A DNA stretch of 46,400 nt from Candidatus Hydrogenedens sp. GTDB taxonomy: Bacteria; Hydrogenedentota; Hydrogenedentia; Hydrogenedentales; CAITNO01. Of this stretch, positions 23,858-32,433 are shown piece after piece. Positions within the stretch are counted from its first letter, which is position 1. Each line of letters begins with the position of its first letter. The notes below the pieces were generated by a model, which was not told the DNA's origin, ran no database searches, and was given only the letters and a program-made list of their open reading frames with translations. The stretch is from positions 1 to 46,400 of the forward strand of contig JAAYJV010000059.1 in assembly GCA_012522755.1 (NCBI GenBank), written 5' to 3'. The translations under genes and the position numbers were made by a program.

Positions 23858-26395
23858 ATGTCACATTCGCCCCAGCCCGGACCTGTTCCGGTCATTATTT
23901 CGCCCTCCGCCCAGCCGGGTGAAGCACCCCAGCAATGGATCGTCATGCCAGCACCGGCCGGTCAACCCGATCAGGGGAAGCCGAAAGAAAAAAGACTGGT
24001 TGCCTGGGCGCTCCTTCTTGCCACAATCCTGGTGCATACAGCCATCAATATTTTCTGGCTCCATACGGATGAGCATCTTATCCGACTGGATGAAGCCCAC
24101 CATATGAAACAGGCTCTGGCCTATCATGACACCTTTTTTGCTGAATCAGAAAAGGGCGCAGCCGAAGGGATCTTCTCAGCCCTCTCCATTGAGTCGCCCT
24201 ACCCGCCCCTGCTTCATATTGTCGGGGCGCTGTGCATCCGTTATCTCGGAGGCAGCCCCGATTCCGCAGCACTCACGGGGAGCATTGCTCTGGCACTGCT
24301 GTTGATCGCAGTCCATGTTCTTTGCCGCTTCGTTTTTTCGCCCAAGCACTCTTTTTTCGTGGCACTCCTTACCAGTCTGATTCCCATGGTTTACGGCTAT
24401 TCGCGCCTTATGATGCCCGACACTTTCATGGCCGCCTGGCTCCTCTGGTGTCTTGTGGCTCTCATCAAAACAGGCGCTTTCCACAAGCCCGGCTGGTCCG
24501 TTATCAGCGGATGCCTGGCTGCGCTGGCCCTCTTGTCCAAACAAAACGCTCTGATCTATCTGACACCTCTTCTGGCGGGCGCTTTTATCTGGGGCTTGAA
24601 AAAGACTTTTTCCGAAAGAAAGGAAAGCACAGGGGATGACGGATCTTTTCCCAGGGTCTTTTTGAATCTCTTCCTTTTCCTTTGCGCCTGCTTCGCTCTC
24701 TGTGGCTGGTGGTACGGGCGTCATGCCGATTATCTTTATGGCTGGTGGAGCAGCAGCACTATGGAAGAAAGCAGTTTTTTTCAGGCTCCTGTCGCCCGGC
24801 CTCTCTCCAGGATTCTGCCCGCAACAACAGCCGCCCCCGCCCTGATCGCTGATCCGGATTTGCCGCTTCCCTTTAAAGAACCGCTGATTGCTTCCGAAGA
24901 AGCCCTGCCGGATTTGATCGTATCAACTTTTTATGAACATGGTCTCCGCTATATGTTTTATGCGGTGAACAACGCTCTCATGCTTCCTCTGGCTGCAGTC
25001 TCGGCACTTGGGGTATTGGCTCTGCTTTTCAAAAGAAACAGGAATTTCCTTTCTTTTGTCCTCCTCTCATGGCTCGTTTCGCTATGGGTACTGCTCACGG
25101 GTGTATTTGCCCTCCACAGTCCCCGTTTTCTCTATCCCATGATGCCCGTCTTCGCCTTCTTTGCTTTTCTGGCACTCAACACCCTTTCCAACACACGTAT
25201 TTACCGCGCGGCCTGGGCTCTTGTTTTCATCATATTGTCGGTGCAGTTTGTGAATCTGAGTTTTCTTCCGCCAACACTCGCATTACGCCTGGAACTGCCG
25301 GTTTTTGAAGAAGAAGAGGCTGTGAGCAGCCGGGGTAATCAAGGGCTGGCTCTCATTGCAGATGAAATTCAGACAGGCCATTACCTCATTCATCCGCCCC
25401 ATCGTGAACAGCCCATTACGGGCAAAGTGGTGGCCGCCATGAAACACTGTGACAAAAATCTGAACGCTCCCGATCAGGCTGTGGCCTGGTATCAAGTGGT
25501 GTCCCGGGAGCCCTCGCTTCTGGCTCTGGATTTTCATACCAGAACTTTTCCCCGGCAGAAGTGGTTTGGCATCGGAGAAAGCGAAGAGACGGAAGAGCAG
25601 CTCCGTCCTCTGGCGGCAATCAGTGAAGAAGTGAGAGAGGCTGCTGATACCCTTCCGGAAATTTCAGGCGCAGAATTTGTAATTCTGGAGCACAGTGACG
25701 CAGAGGCATCGACAGAGAGACTGGAGACAGACGCAGCCTTTTTTATGCAACAGGGATTTTGGCCCGTCTTTTCAGAGGCTTTTACCCCATCAGCCATAAG
25801 TCCGGCAGGAGGCATCCTTCTTATGGTCAGGCAACCCATGCGCAGCCTGGAAGAATGCACTGATTTGTTTTCTCTCTATGATCTGCTGGATCGGGATGGA
25901 CGGGAATGGCTTCTCAGTGATGACGAACGCATGGAGGCGGAACAGCGTTATACAGGAGCCATACGCAGTTATACCACTTCCCGCCCCTTGAATAAAGGCA
26001 TTCATTTCCTCGGGATCCACCTGGCCCGTGCCACAAATGACTGTTATGTCATCCGGCTCATCATCCACGCCCGACAACAGCCTGAGGAAGGCTTGCGTGT
26101 CTGGCTTCGTGCTGTTCCGGAGTCCGCTTCCTCAGAATCAGATGATTCACTGCTCTCTCATGACCCCGGGAACTGGGATTTTGATCCACAGCCGCCGAGC
26201 GGCAAGTGGGGGCAAAACCAGGCACTGGTTCTTTCCAGGCCCGTCATTGTGCCCCAAGCCGGCTCTTTCCATCTGGAAATAGGGATCTATGATCCTGAAA
26301 AAGAAGACAGACCCGTCCCTGTACTGGAAACGGAGGTTTTGGATTTCTCAGAGGCCGACCCGCTGTATCTTTGCGGCAACGAAGAGCCGTTATAG
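23858..26395 (+). CDS. GT39/ArnT-like polyprenyl-phosphate-sugar glycosyltransferase, membrane
   Basis: 845 residues from ATG 23858 (AGAGGA 7 nt upstream; ATG 23810 is an alternative). A Pro-rich cytoplasmic N-terminus (about 45 residues) precedes a transmembrane helix and a periplasmic loop with HLIRLDEAHHMKQAL, where the acidic DE pair is the hallmark of GT-C glycosyltransferases (PMT/ArnT/PMT_2). About ten more hydrophobic helices follow, up to roughly residue 520. The last 320 residues are soluble and unusual for the family: a mixed domain and a beta-sandwich ending in DPLYLCGNEEPL. It probably transfers a sugar from a lipid carrier to protein or lipid on the outer face of the inner membrane. 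Its end overlaps the convergent RlpA-like gene by 6 bp. Confidence 0.85.
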   Translation: MSHSPQPGPVPVIISPSAQPGEAPQQWIVMPAPAGQPDQGKPKEKRLVAWALLLATILVHTAINIFWLHTDEHLIRLDEAHHMKQALAYHDTFFAESEKGAAEGIFSALSIESPYPPLLHIVGALCIRYLGGSPDSAALTGSIALALLLIAVHVLCRFVFSPKHSFFVALLTSLIPMVYGYSRLMMPDTFMAAWLLWCLVALIKTGAFHKPGWSVISGCLAALALLSKQNALIYLTPLLAGAFIWGLKKTFSERKESTGDDGSFPRVFLNLFLFLCACFALCGWWYGRHADYLYGWWSSSTMEESSFFQAPVARPLSRILPATTAAPALIADPDLPLPFKEPLIASEEALPDLIVSTFYEHGLRYMFYAVNNALMLPLAAVSALGVLALLFKRNRNFLSFVLLSWLVSLWVLLTGVFALHSPRFLYPMMPVFAFFAFLALNTLSNTRIYRAAWALVFIILSVQFVNLSFLPPTLALRLELPVFEEEEAVSSRGNQGLALIADEIQTGHYLIHPPHREQPITGKVVAAMKHCDKNLNAPDQAVAWYQVVSREPSLLALDFHTRTFPRQKWFGIGESEETEEQLRPLAAISEEVREAADTLPEISGAEFVILEHSDAEASTERLETDAAFFMQQGFWPVFSEAFTPSAISPAGGILLMVRQPMRSLEECTDLFSLYDLLDRDGREWLLSDDERMEAEQRYTGAIRSYTTSRPLNKGIHFLGIHLARATNDCYVIRLIIHARQQPEEGLRVWLRAVPESASSESDDSLLSHDPGNWDFDPQPPSGKWGQNQALVLSRPVIVPQAGSFHLEIGIYDPEKEDRPVPVLETEVLDFSEADPLYLCGNEEPL

Positions 26396-26755
26396 AGGCG
26401 GGTGGTCCAATGCGGGAGGTTCAGAGCCCAGATTATATACTTTTACCGGGAGTAAACCAGCTGAGGGATGCAATGCTTTCATGGCGCTTCTGGAGAGATC
26501 AATGACGCGGTTTTTTATAAAAGGTCCACGGTCGTTCAGACGGCAAACGACAGATCTTCCGTTTTCCGCCACGACAAGCACATAGTCTCCAAATTCGCCT
26601 GTACGCATGGCACAGGTCATCATGTTGTCGTTCAGCCGCTCACCGGAGGCTGTCATGGAACTGGTACCACGGACAGTGTAATAGGAAGCCAGCCCTTCAG
26701 CAACGGGCTGCATCGGCTGATGAGATAACAACACGAATGCGATAACGGTAAACAT
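26390..26755 (-). CDS. RlpA-like double-psi beta-barrel protein
   Basis: 121 residues, short for RlpA because no SPOR domain or long linker is present. A hydrophobic N-terminus (MFTVIAFVLLS) may be a weak signal peptide. The DPBB core shows GLASYYTVRGTSSMTASGE, MMTCAMRTGEFGDYVLV, CRLNDRGPF and RVIDLSRSAMKAL, the signature of the septal RlpA/Barwin fold, which in Pseudomonas cleaves glycan strands lacking stem peptides. The Asp of NDRGP is kept. AAGG lies close to ATG 26755. Convergent with and overlapping the glycosyltransferase end. Confidence 0.85.
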   Translation of the reverse strand: MFTVIAFVLLSHQPMQPVAEGLASYYTVRGTSSMTASGERLNDNMMTCAMRTGEFGDYVLVVAENGRSVVCRLNDRGPFIKNRVIDLSRSAMKALHPSAGLLPVKVYNLGSEPPALDHPPL

Positions 26756-27055
26756 ATACCTTGCTTGACTCCGCCTGACCGCTTTTCAGTATATCCGCAT
26801 CTGTACACAGTGCTTTTGTTTGTAATCAGAAGTGCTGGTACAGAGCACCCCTTCCTTCATACTGAAATTCAGCCCGGCTGTTTTATGCGGTCCTCAGCGC
26901 GCCCAATGCGCATGAAAAGTTGAATGTTCTTGCCAAAATAAAAGGATCCACACATTCGTTCAGCAAATACAGTTTGGGCAAGTATACAAAAAGAAAAACT
27001 TTGTTTCAACTTTTTTCCAATTTCCAAGCCCGTTGCCTTCCACCTTCCTTCTCAC
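26756..27055. other. Intergenic region upstream of the exporter operon
   Basis: About 300 bp between the RlpA-like gene and the exporter promoter. No open frame of note, repeat or structured RNA was recognised. Confidence 0.5.
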
Positions 27056-27110
27056 TTGACAGACAGCAGTGCAATCAGGTAAGATAGTAATTACTTACTT
27101 ACTTTTAGAA
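27056..27110 (+). promoter_or_regulatory. Promoter and likely TetR operator of the exporter operon
   Basis: TTGACA (27056-27061) and TAAGAT (27080-27085) are 18 bp apart. Directly after the -10 box comes a 10-bp palindrome AGTAATTACT (27086-27095) followed by tandem TTAC units (27091-27102). A regulator bound here would cover the start site. Since the first gene is a TetR-type repressor, autoregulation is likely. Confidence 0.6.
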
Positions 27111-27123
27111 GAAAGGATATGCC

Positions 27124-27732
27124 ATGTGTGCACATAGTAAACATCTCCCCGCCAAGGAACGGCGATTGGTAACAGTCAAGACCGTCGTCGAGTTGGCGGG
27201 AGAACAAAACCCAAGTGAAATCACCACAGCGGCCATTGCCGAACGCATGGGTTTGACCCAGGGTGCTCTCTTCCGCCATTTTGCCAATAAAGAAGCCATT
27301 TTACAGGCCGTTATGGAATGGGCCGGAGCACATTTGATGGCTCGCATCGAAAAAGCCGTTGCCAAACAGTCTCCCCCTTGTGCTGCTCTGGAGAGCATGT
27401 TTATGGCCCATGTAGATTTTATAGTAAAGCATCCCGGTATTCCCCGCATGCTCTTTGGAGAACTGCAAGGGTCCGAAGAAACGGCACCCAAACAAATGGC
27501 TCAAAAACTTATCAGTCGCTATGGGGCACTGCTCAACAATTTATTTGAAAAGGGGAAAAGTGACGGTGACATTGATCCTGATCTCGACAATGGGACAGCG
27601 GCCACGCTTTTCATCGGAACCATTCAAGGGCTGGTCATGCAATCACTTATAGATGGTGATGTGAGTCAGATGCAGACCAATGCGCCAAAAGTCTTCGCCA
27701 TCTATCTTCGTGGCATAAGGAGTACATCATGA
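27124..27732 (+). CDS. TetR/AcrR family transcriptional regulator
   Basis: 202 residues. The N-terminal helix-turn-helix reads EITTAAIAERMGLTQGALFRHFANKEAIL (about residues 33-62), followed by an all-helical ligand-binding domain with HPGIPRMLFGEL, typical of AcrR-type regulators. ATG 27124 has AAAGG 7 nt upstream; a nearby ATG at 27119 is out of frame. It overlaps the adaptor gene (ATGA), so regulator and pump are one transcript, and it probably represses its own promoter until an effector binds. Confidence 0.93.
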   Translation: MCAHSKHLPAKERRLVTVKTVVELAGEQNPSEITTAAIAERMGLTQGALFRHFANKEAILQAVMEWAGAHLMARIEKAVAKQSPPCAALESMFMAHVDFIVKHPGIPRMLFGELQGSEETAPKQMAQKLISRYGALLNNLFEKGKSDGDIDPDLDNGTAATLFIGTIQGLVMQSLIDGDVSQMQTNAPKVFAIYLRGIRSTS

Positions 27733-28880
27733 AAAGACTTCCTTTCCAGAAGCGTACTTTGGCACTCATAGCCATTCTTCTCCCTCTTCTGGCACTCTTT
27801 ATTCATGTGACCCTTCGATCCGGCCCCCTCGCACCTGTTTCTGTTGTGCTGGCTACAGTAGAAAATAAAAGCCTCTCCCCTTCCCTCTTTGGCATCGGAA
27901 CAGTTGAGGCCCGCTACACCTACAAGATAGGCCCTACCGCCGCCGGGCGGGTGAAAGTTCTGGAAGTGCAGGTGGGTGAGAATGTTGAGGCTGGGCAAGT
28001 ATTGGGTGAAATGGACCCTGTAGATCTTGATGAGCGTATCAAAGTTCAAGATGCCACCGTAAAGCGCGTGGAAGCGCAGTTGAAGGAAGCACAGACACGC
28101 AAAGAGTATGCCCAGACCCAAACTTTACGTTACGAACAATTACTCGAAGTGCGTTCCACCAGTGAGGAAGAACTGCTCAGTAAAAAACAGGACCTCCGGA
28201 TTGCAGAAGCAGGATTAACGGCAACGAGAGAAGAACTCGCACGCGTACGAGCCGAAAGAGAGGTCCTGGAATCACAACGAAAAGACTTGTTGCTGATCTC
28301 TCCAGTGGACGGTCTGGTGGTTTCTCGTGACGTTGAGCCGGGAACCACTGTGGTCGCCGGTCAGAGTGTTATAGAACTCATTGATCCAAGCTCCATCTGG
28401 GTTAATGTCCGCTTCGATCAGATCCGTGCGCATGGACTCCGTGTTGATTTACCGGCCCATATCCGATTGCGATCCCAGCCAGATCATATTCAGCCCGGAC
28501 ATGTTCTCAGAATTGAACCTCTGGCCGACGCTGTGACAGAAGAGATACTTGCCAAAGTTGTCTTTCAGCAAATCCCTGATCCTCTGCCGCCTATAGGCGA
28601 GCTGACGGAAATCACCCTTACTCTGCCCACCCTGGAAGAAGCACCTGTTGTTCCCAACGCAGCCATTCACCTCATAGATGGGCGCATGGGTGTTTGGCTG
28701 GTTACAGACGATGCCCTGCATTTTACACCCATTACTCCGGGCATTGCTGATTTGGATGGTCAGGTGCAGGTGCGAGATGGCCTCCAGGCTGGTGATCAAA
28801 TCGTTGTTTACAGTGAACATTCCTTGCACAATTACAGCCGAATCCAAGTCGTTGAAAACATTCCGGGAGTAATCTCATGA
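27729..28880 (+). CDS. HlyD/DevB-like periplasmic adaptor (membrane fusion protein)
   Basis: 383 residues. One N-terminal membrane helix (about 10-28), then the lipoyl half motif (YTYKIGPTAAGRVKVLEVQVGENVEAGQ), a coiled-coil hairpin (about 100-190, rich in E, K, Q and L), the second lipoyl half (LLISPVDGLVVSRDVEPGTTV) and a beta-barrel domain. This is the adaptor linking an inner-membrane ABC transporter to an outer-membrane factor. It overlaps both the TetR gene and the permease gene through ATGA junctions. Confidence 0.93.
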   Translation: MKRLPFQKRTLALIAILLPLLALFIHVTLRSGPLAPVSVVLATVENKSLSPSLFGIGTVEARYTYKIGPTAAGRVKVLEVQVGENVEAGQVLGEMDPVDLDERIKVQDATVKRVEAQLKEAQTRKEYAQTQTLRYEQLLEVRSTSEEELLSKKQDLRIAEAGLTATREELARVRAEREVLESQRKDLLLISPVDGLVVSRDVEPGTTVVAGQSVIELIDPSSIWVNVRFDQIRAHGLRVDLPAHIRLRSQPDHIQPGHVLRIEPLADAVTEEILAKVVFQQIPDPLPPIGELTEITLTLPTLEEAPVVPNAAIHLIDGRMGVWLVTDDALHFTPITPGIADLDGQVQVRDGLQAGDQIVVYSEHSLHNYSRIQVVENIPGVIS

Positions 28881-30082
28881 TCAGTCTGGCAGGACGCGAC
28901 ATCCTGCACTCCTGGGGAAAGTTTGTCTTTACCGGCATGGGACTTGGACTGCTCATCGGCATCACCCTGTCCATGGCTGGCATCTATCGGGGCATGGTGG
29001 ATGACGCCAAAGTATTACTGGACAACAGCGGTGCTGATCTCTGGGTCGTGCAGAAGGATACCCTGGGTCCTTACGCTGAGTCATCAAGTATTTACGATGA
29101 TATCTGGCGTGGAATTCGTGGTATGCCCGGTGTCGAAGAGGTTGCTAATATCACCTATCTGACCATGCAGGTTTTCAAAGGAGATCATGACGTACGTGCC
29201 ATGGTCACAGGAATCACACCCGGAGAAGTGGGAACCCCGGGCTGGCCTCTTTACCTGGTTGCAGGACGCCAGATCACCAGAAGTCATTACGAAGCCGTGG
29301 CTGACATAGCCACAGGGTTCAAACTTGGCGATCAAATTCGAATCCGACGCCATCATTACACGGTTACAGGTCTGACCAGGCGAATGGTTTCCTCCAATGG
29401 TGATCCCATGGTCTTCATTCCCCTGAAAGATGCGCAGGAAGCGCTTTTTCTGAAAGACAATGACGCCATCTGGGAGCAACGCCGACGGTCAGCGGGCACA
29501 CCGGCTTTCAATCGTCCAGGCCTTCCCGATCTGTTGGATTCTTTCATGGCCTCTCAAAGTACAAACCCTTTCGTCAACGCCGTTTTGGTACGGGTTGGGG
29601 CCGGTCACAGGCCTGAGGAAGTCGCCGCATCCATACGCCGCTGGAAGCGTCTGACTGTCTATACGCGTGCTCAGATGGAAGAAATCCTGGTTGGGAAGCT
29701 TATAGCTACTTCGGCCCGGCAAATCTTCATGTTTCTGGTGATTCTTTCCCTGGTGAGCTCGGCCATTGTTGCTTTCATTATCTACACCTTGACGCTCGGA
29801 AAAATTCGTGAAATTGCTGTCTTGAAACTGATCGGCACAAAAAACCGTACCATTGTGGGTCTCATCATACAGCAGTCCATCGCTTTGGGCATGATCGGTT
29901 TTGTAGTTGGCAAGATTTCAGCCACTTTGTTGATGGCACCGATCTTCCCCAAATATGTATTGTTGCTCCCCTTCGATTCTGTCATCGGTTTTTTCGTGGT
30001 CGTTGTGATTTGCATTCTGTCCAGTATTATCGCTATTCGTGCTGCCCTAAGCGTCGATCCGGCTGAAGCCATAGGAGGTTGA
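28877..30082 (+). CDS. DevC/MacB-like ABC transporter permease (FtsX fold)
   Basis: 401 residues. An N-terminal transmembrane helix (about 16-36) is followed by a periplasmic domain of about 230 residues (NSGADLWVVQKDTLGP, GVEEVANITY) and three C-terminal helices of the FtsX core (about 278-300, 330-350, 368-390), ending SVDPAEAIGG, the usual FtsX/DevC tail. Length and layout match DevC-type permeases. It works with the adaptor and the ATPase as an exporter. Start overlaps the adaptor stop. Confidence 0.92.
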   Translation: MISLAGRDILHSWGKFVFTGMGLGLLIGITLSMAGIYRGMVDDAKVLLDNSGADLWVVQKDTLGPYAESSSIYDDIWRGIRGMPGVEEVANITYLTMQVFKGDHDVRAMVTGITPGEVGTPGWPLYLVAGRQITRSHYEAVADIATGFKLGDQIRIRRHHYTVTGLTRRMVSSNGDPMVFIPLKDAQEALFLKDNDAIWEQRRRSAGTPAFNRPGLPDLLDSFMASQSTNPFVNAVLVRVGAGHRPEEVAASIRRWKRLTVYTRAQMEEILVGKLIATSARQIFMFLVILSLVSSAIVAFIIYTLTLGKIREIAVLKLIGTKNRTIVGLIIQQSIALGMIGFVVGKISATLLMAPIFPKYVLLLPFDSVIGFFVVVVICILSSIIAIRAALSVDPAEAIGG

Positions 30083-30083
30083 T

Positions 30084-30794
30084 ATGGTCAATAAAGGTAT
30101 TCGTATAGAAGGATTAAAAAAGACCTATGGCAGCGGCGATACAGCTGTTGAGGCCTTGAAATCAGTAGACATGTACGTTGCTCCGGGCGAAGTGGTGGGT
30201 CTCATAGGACCTTCAGGTTCGGGCAAGAGCACACTCCTGAAATGTCTGGGAGCGGTCATTGAGCCTACGGCCGGGAAAATGGTTCTCGGTGATGACGTCA
30301 TTTATGACGATGCCTGGAAAGTCAGAGACCTCCGCGCCTTGCGAAGAGATCGCATCGGTTTTGTGTTTCAGGCGCCCTACCTGATTCCCTTTCTCGACGT
30401 CACCGACAATGTCGCCCTGCTCCCCATGCTGGCAGGCGTGCGTAATGGCGATGCGCGCAAACGTGCCATGGAGTTATTCGAAGCGCTGGAAGTGGAACAT
30501 CGTGCCAAAGCCATGCCTTCGCAGCTTTCCGGAGGAGAACAGCAACGGGTGGCCATTGCCCGGGGATTGGTCAATCGTCCTCCGGTGATTCTTGCCGATG
30601 AACCGACAGCGCCTCTGGACAGTGATCGTGCTCTGGCTGTCATCCAGATACTCAATGATATGGCGAAAAAATACGAGACCGCCATTATTGTAGTGACCCA
30701 CGATGAAAAGATCATTCCGACTTTCAAACGCATTTATCACATCCGTGACGGCGTGACTTATGAAGAAGAAGGTGAAGGGCGTGCCATTGAATAA
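30084..30794 (+). CDS. ABC transporter ATP-binding protein (DevA/LolD/MacB type)
   Basis: 236 residues. Walker A is GPSGSGKST (about 43-51), the Q-loop is FVFQAPYLIPFLDV, the signature is LSGGEQQRVAIAR, Walker B is VILADEPTAPLDS and the H-loop is VVTHDEK. The Walker B segment has TAPLD where TAALD or TGNLD is usual, but catalytic E is kept. GGAGG lies 5 nt before ATG 30084, which is one base after the permease stop. It powers the permease; cytoplasmic. Confidence 0.95.
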   Translation: MVNKGIRIEGLKKTYGSGDTAVEALKSVDMYVAPGEVVGLIGPSGSGKSTLLKCLGAVIEPTAGKMVLGDDVIYDDAWKVRDLRALRRDRIGFVFQAPYLIPFLDVTDNVALLPMLAGVRNGDARKRAMELFEALEVEHRAKAMPSQLSGGEQQRVAIARGLVNRPPVILADEPTAPLDSDRALAVIQILNDMAKKYETAIIVVTHDEKIIPTFKRIYHIRDGVTYEEEGEGRAIE

Positions 30795-30842
30795 ACGCTA
30801 TCCAGATCAAACATTCAGAAATATTCCTCAAGGAATCTTGAT

Positions 30843-32345
30843 ATGAATAAAAAGAGAACAACTCCTTATTTTATTTTTCTTATTGCCGCTATTTTCCTAG
30901 CAGGCTGTGCAACGGGACCGGAATTCCAACGGCCTGCTCCGCCTCGTGTGGCCGACTATACGCCTACACCGGTGGACGATGCTTCCTCGACCCTCGCTGA
31001 TTCACAGACAATTATCCCAGGCGAAGGGCCGACACCTTATTGGTGGCGTTCGATGAATTGTCCTAAGCTGGAAACGCTCATCAACGAAGCCATGGAACGC
31101 AATCCCACACTCATGGCCGCTGAGGCTACCATGCACCAGGCACAGGAACTCTATGCGGCACAGGCAGGCCACACAAACTATCCGCAGATAGAAGGCGGCC
31201 TGAATCTGCAACGTCGCCGCTTCAATCCCGGAGCATTGGGACAGGGAGGAGAAGCGCGGGAGTTCAGCCTCTACAATGCAAGTATAGGCGTTCATTACAC
31301 CTTTGATCTGGCAGGAGGCAATCGCAGTGCGTTGGAAGCATTGGCCGCCCGGAGTGATTATCAGCTCTTCCAACTGGAAGCCGCCCGGTTGACGCTCATT
31401 GCGAATATCGTTACCACAGCCATCAGCCAGGCAAGCACACGCAAACAGATCGAAATCACAAACAGCATTTTGAGGGCCCAGGAAAAGCAACTTGAATTGA
31501 TGGAAGCATCTATTCTCCTGGGTCGTGGCGAGCCTGCCGATGCCCTGGCATTGCAGACACAGGTGGAGCAACGACGTGCCACCTTACCGCTCTTGCAAAA
31601 CCAATTGCAGGAAAGCGAACATTTGCTGGCTGTCCTCGTGGGCAAAGCGCCGGGACAAGCTCCCATGCCCTCCTTCAGCCTGGAAGATTTTACTTTGCCA
31701 TCCGAATTGCCCCTCTTGATCCCCTCTGAGCTGGTACGTTCCCGGCCTGATATTCTTGGTGCGGAAGCACTGCTTGAGGCCGCAAATGCGGACTACGGCG
31801 TTGCCGTATCGAAACTCTATCCTCAGTTCACTCTCGGTACCGATCTGGGATCGCAAGCCCTCACTGTGGGGAAATTATTCAACAGCTCTTCCGTTGTCTG
31901 GGATCTGGTGGGACAACTTACCCAGCCCTTATTCAACCCGGGCCTGCCAGCTGAAAAAAGAGCTGCTCTGGCCGCTTTTGATGCTGCAGCGGCAAATTAC
32001 CAGTATGTTGTTCTGGAAGCGATGCGCAATGTTGCTGATGTCTTGAGAGCTTTGGAAAACGATTCAAAACGGTTGGAGGCACTTTCCAATGCTGATCTGG
32101 CCTCTGAAAAGTCTTTAGAAACAACACAACGTCGTTATGCACTCGGAGCAAACAGCTATTTTGATGTGCTCAGTGCACAGCAATTACGGCTGCAAACTGA
32201 ACTTGATCTGGTAGAGGGACAAAGCAAAAGACTTTTTAACACAGTAGCTTTTTATCAAGCCATGGGTGGTGGGTTTTACGACTTCAGCGGAAGCTTGGAC
32301 GATTTGTCTGCGCCCCAAGAAAAGGAACAGACCCTTTTGCAGTAG
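30843..32345 (+). CDS. NodT-family outer-membrane efflux lipoprotein (TolC-like)
   Basis: 500 residues. Lipoprotein signal ends in FLAGC (Cys at about residue 22), followed by ATGPEFQRPAPP, the standard opening of NodT/OprM-type factors. Two helical repeats with coiled-coil character follow, the second containing RSRPDILGAEALLEAANADYGVAVSKLYPQ, highly characteristic of this family. It forms the outer-membrane channel of the pump. It lies 48 bp after the ATPase gene with AAGGA before ATG 30843. Confidence 0.94.
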   Translation: MNKKRTTPYFIFLIAAIFLAGCATGPEFQRPAPPRVADYTPTPVDDASSTLADSQTIIPGEGPTPYWWRSMNCPKLETLINEAMERNPTLMAAEATMHQAQELYAAQAGHTNYPQIEGGLNLQRRRFNPGALGQGGEAREFSLYNASIGVHYTFDLAGGNRSALEALAARSDYQLFQLEAARLTLIANIVTTAISQASTRKQIEITNSILRAQEKQLELMEASILLGRGEPADALALQTQVEQRRATLPLLQNQLQESEHLLAVLVGKAPGQAPMPSFSLEDFTLPSELPLLIPSELVRSRPDILGAEALLEAANADYGVAVSKLYPQFTLGTDLGSQALTVGKLFNSSSVVWDLVGQLTQPLFNPGLPAEKRAALAAFDAAAANYQYVVLEAMRNVADVLRALENDSKRLEALSNADLASEKSLETTQRRYALGANSYFDVLSAQQLRLQTELDLVEGQSKRLFNTVAFYQAMGGGFYDFSGSLDDLSAPQEKEQTLLQ

Positions 32346-32363
32346 GATGCCAGGTTGCGGCAA

Positions 32364-32393
32364 TTGAATAGAATTCGCTTTTGTCGTTACAAT
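32364..32393 (+). promoter_or_regulatory. Sigma70-type promoter of the GH38-like gene
   Basis: TTGAAT (32364-32369) and TACAAT (32388-32393) are 18 bp apart. The start site would be near 32400, which supports ATG 32434 as the true start and excludes the longer frame from 32392. Confidence 0.6.
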
Positions 32394-32433
32394 GGTTAAA
32401 ACTTACTTCAGAAATATAACGAAAGGACTTTTC

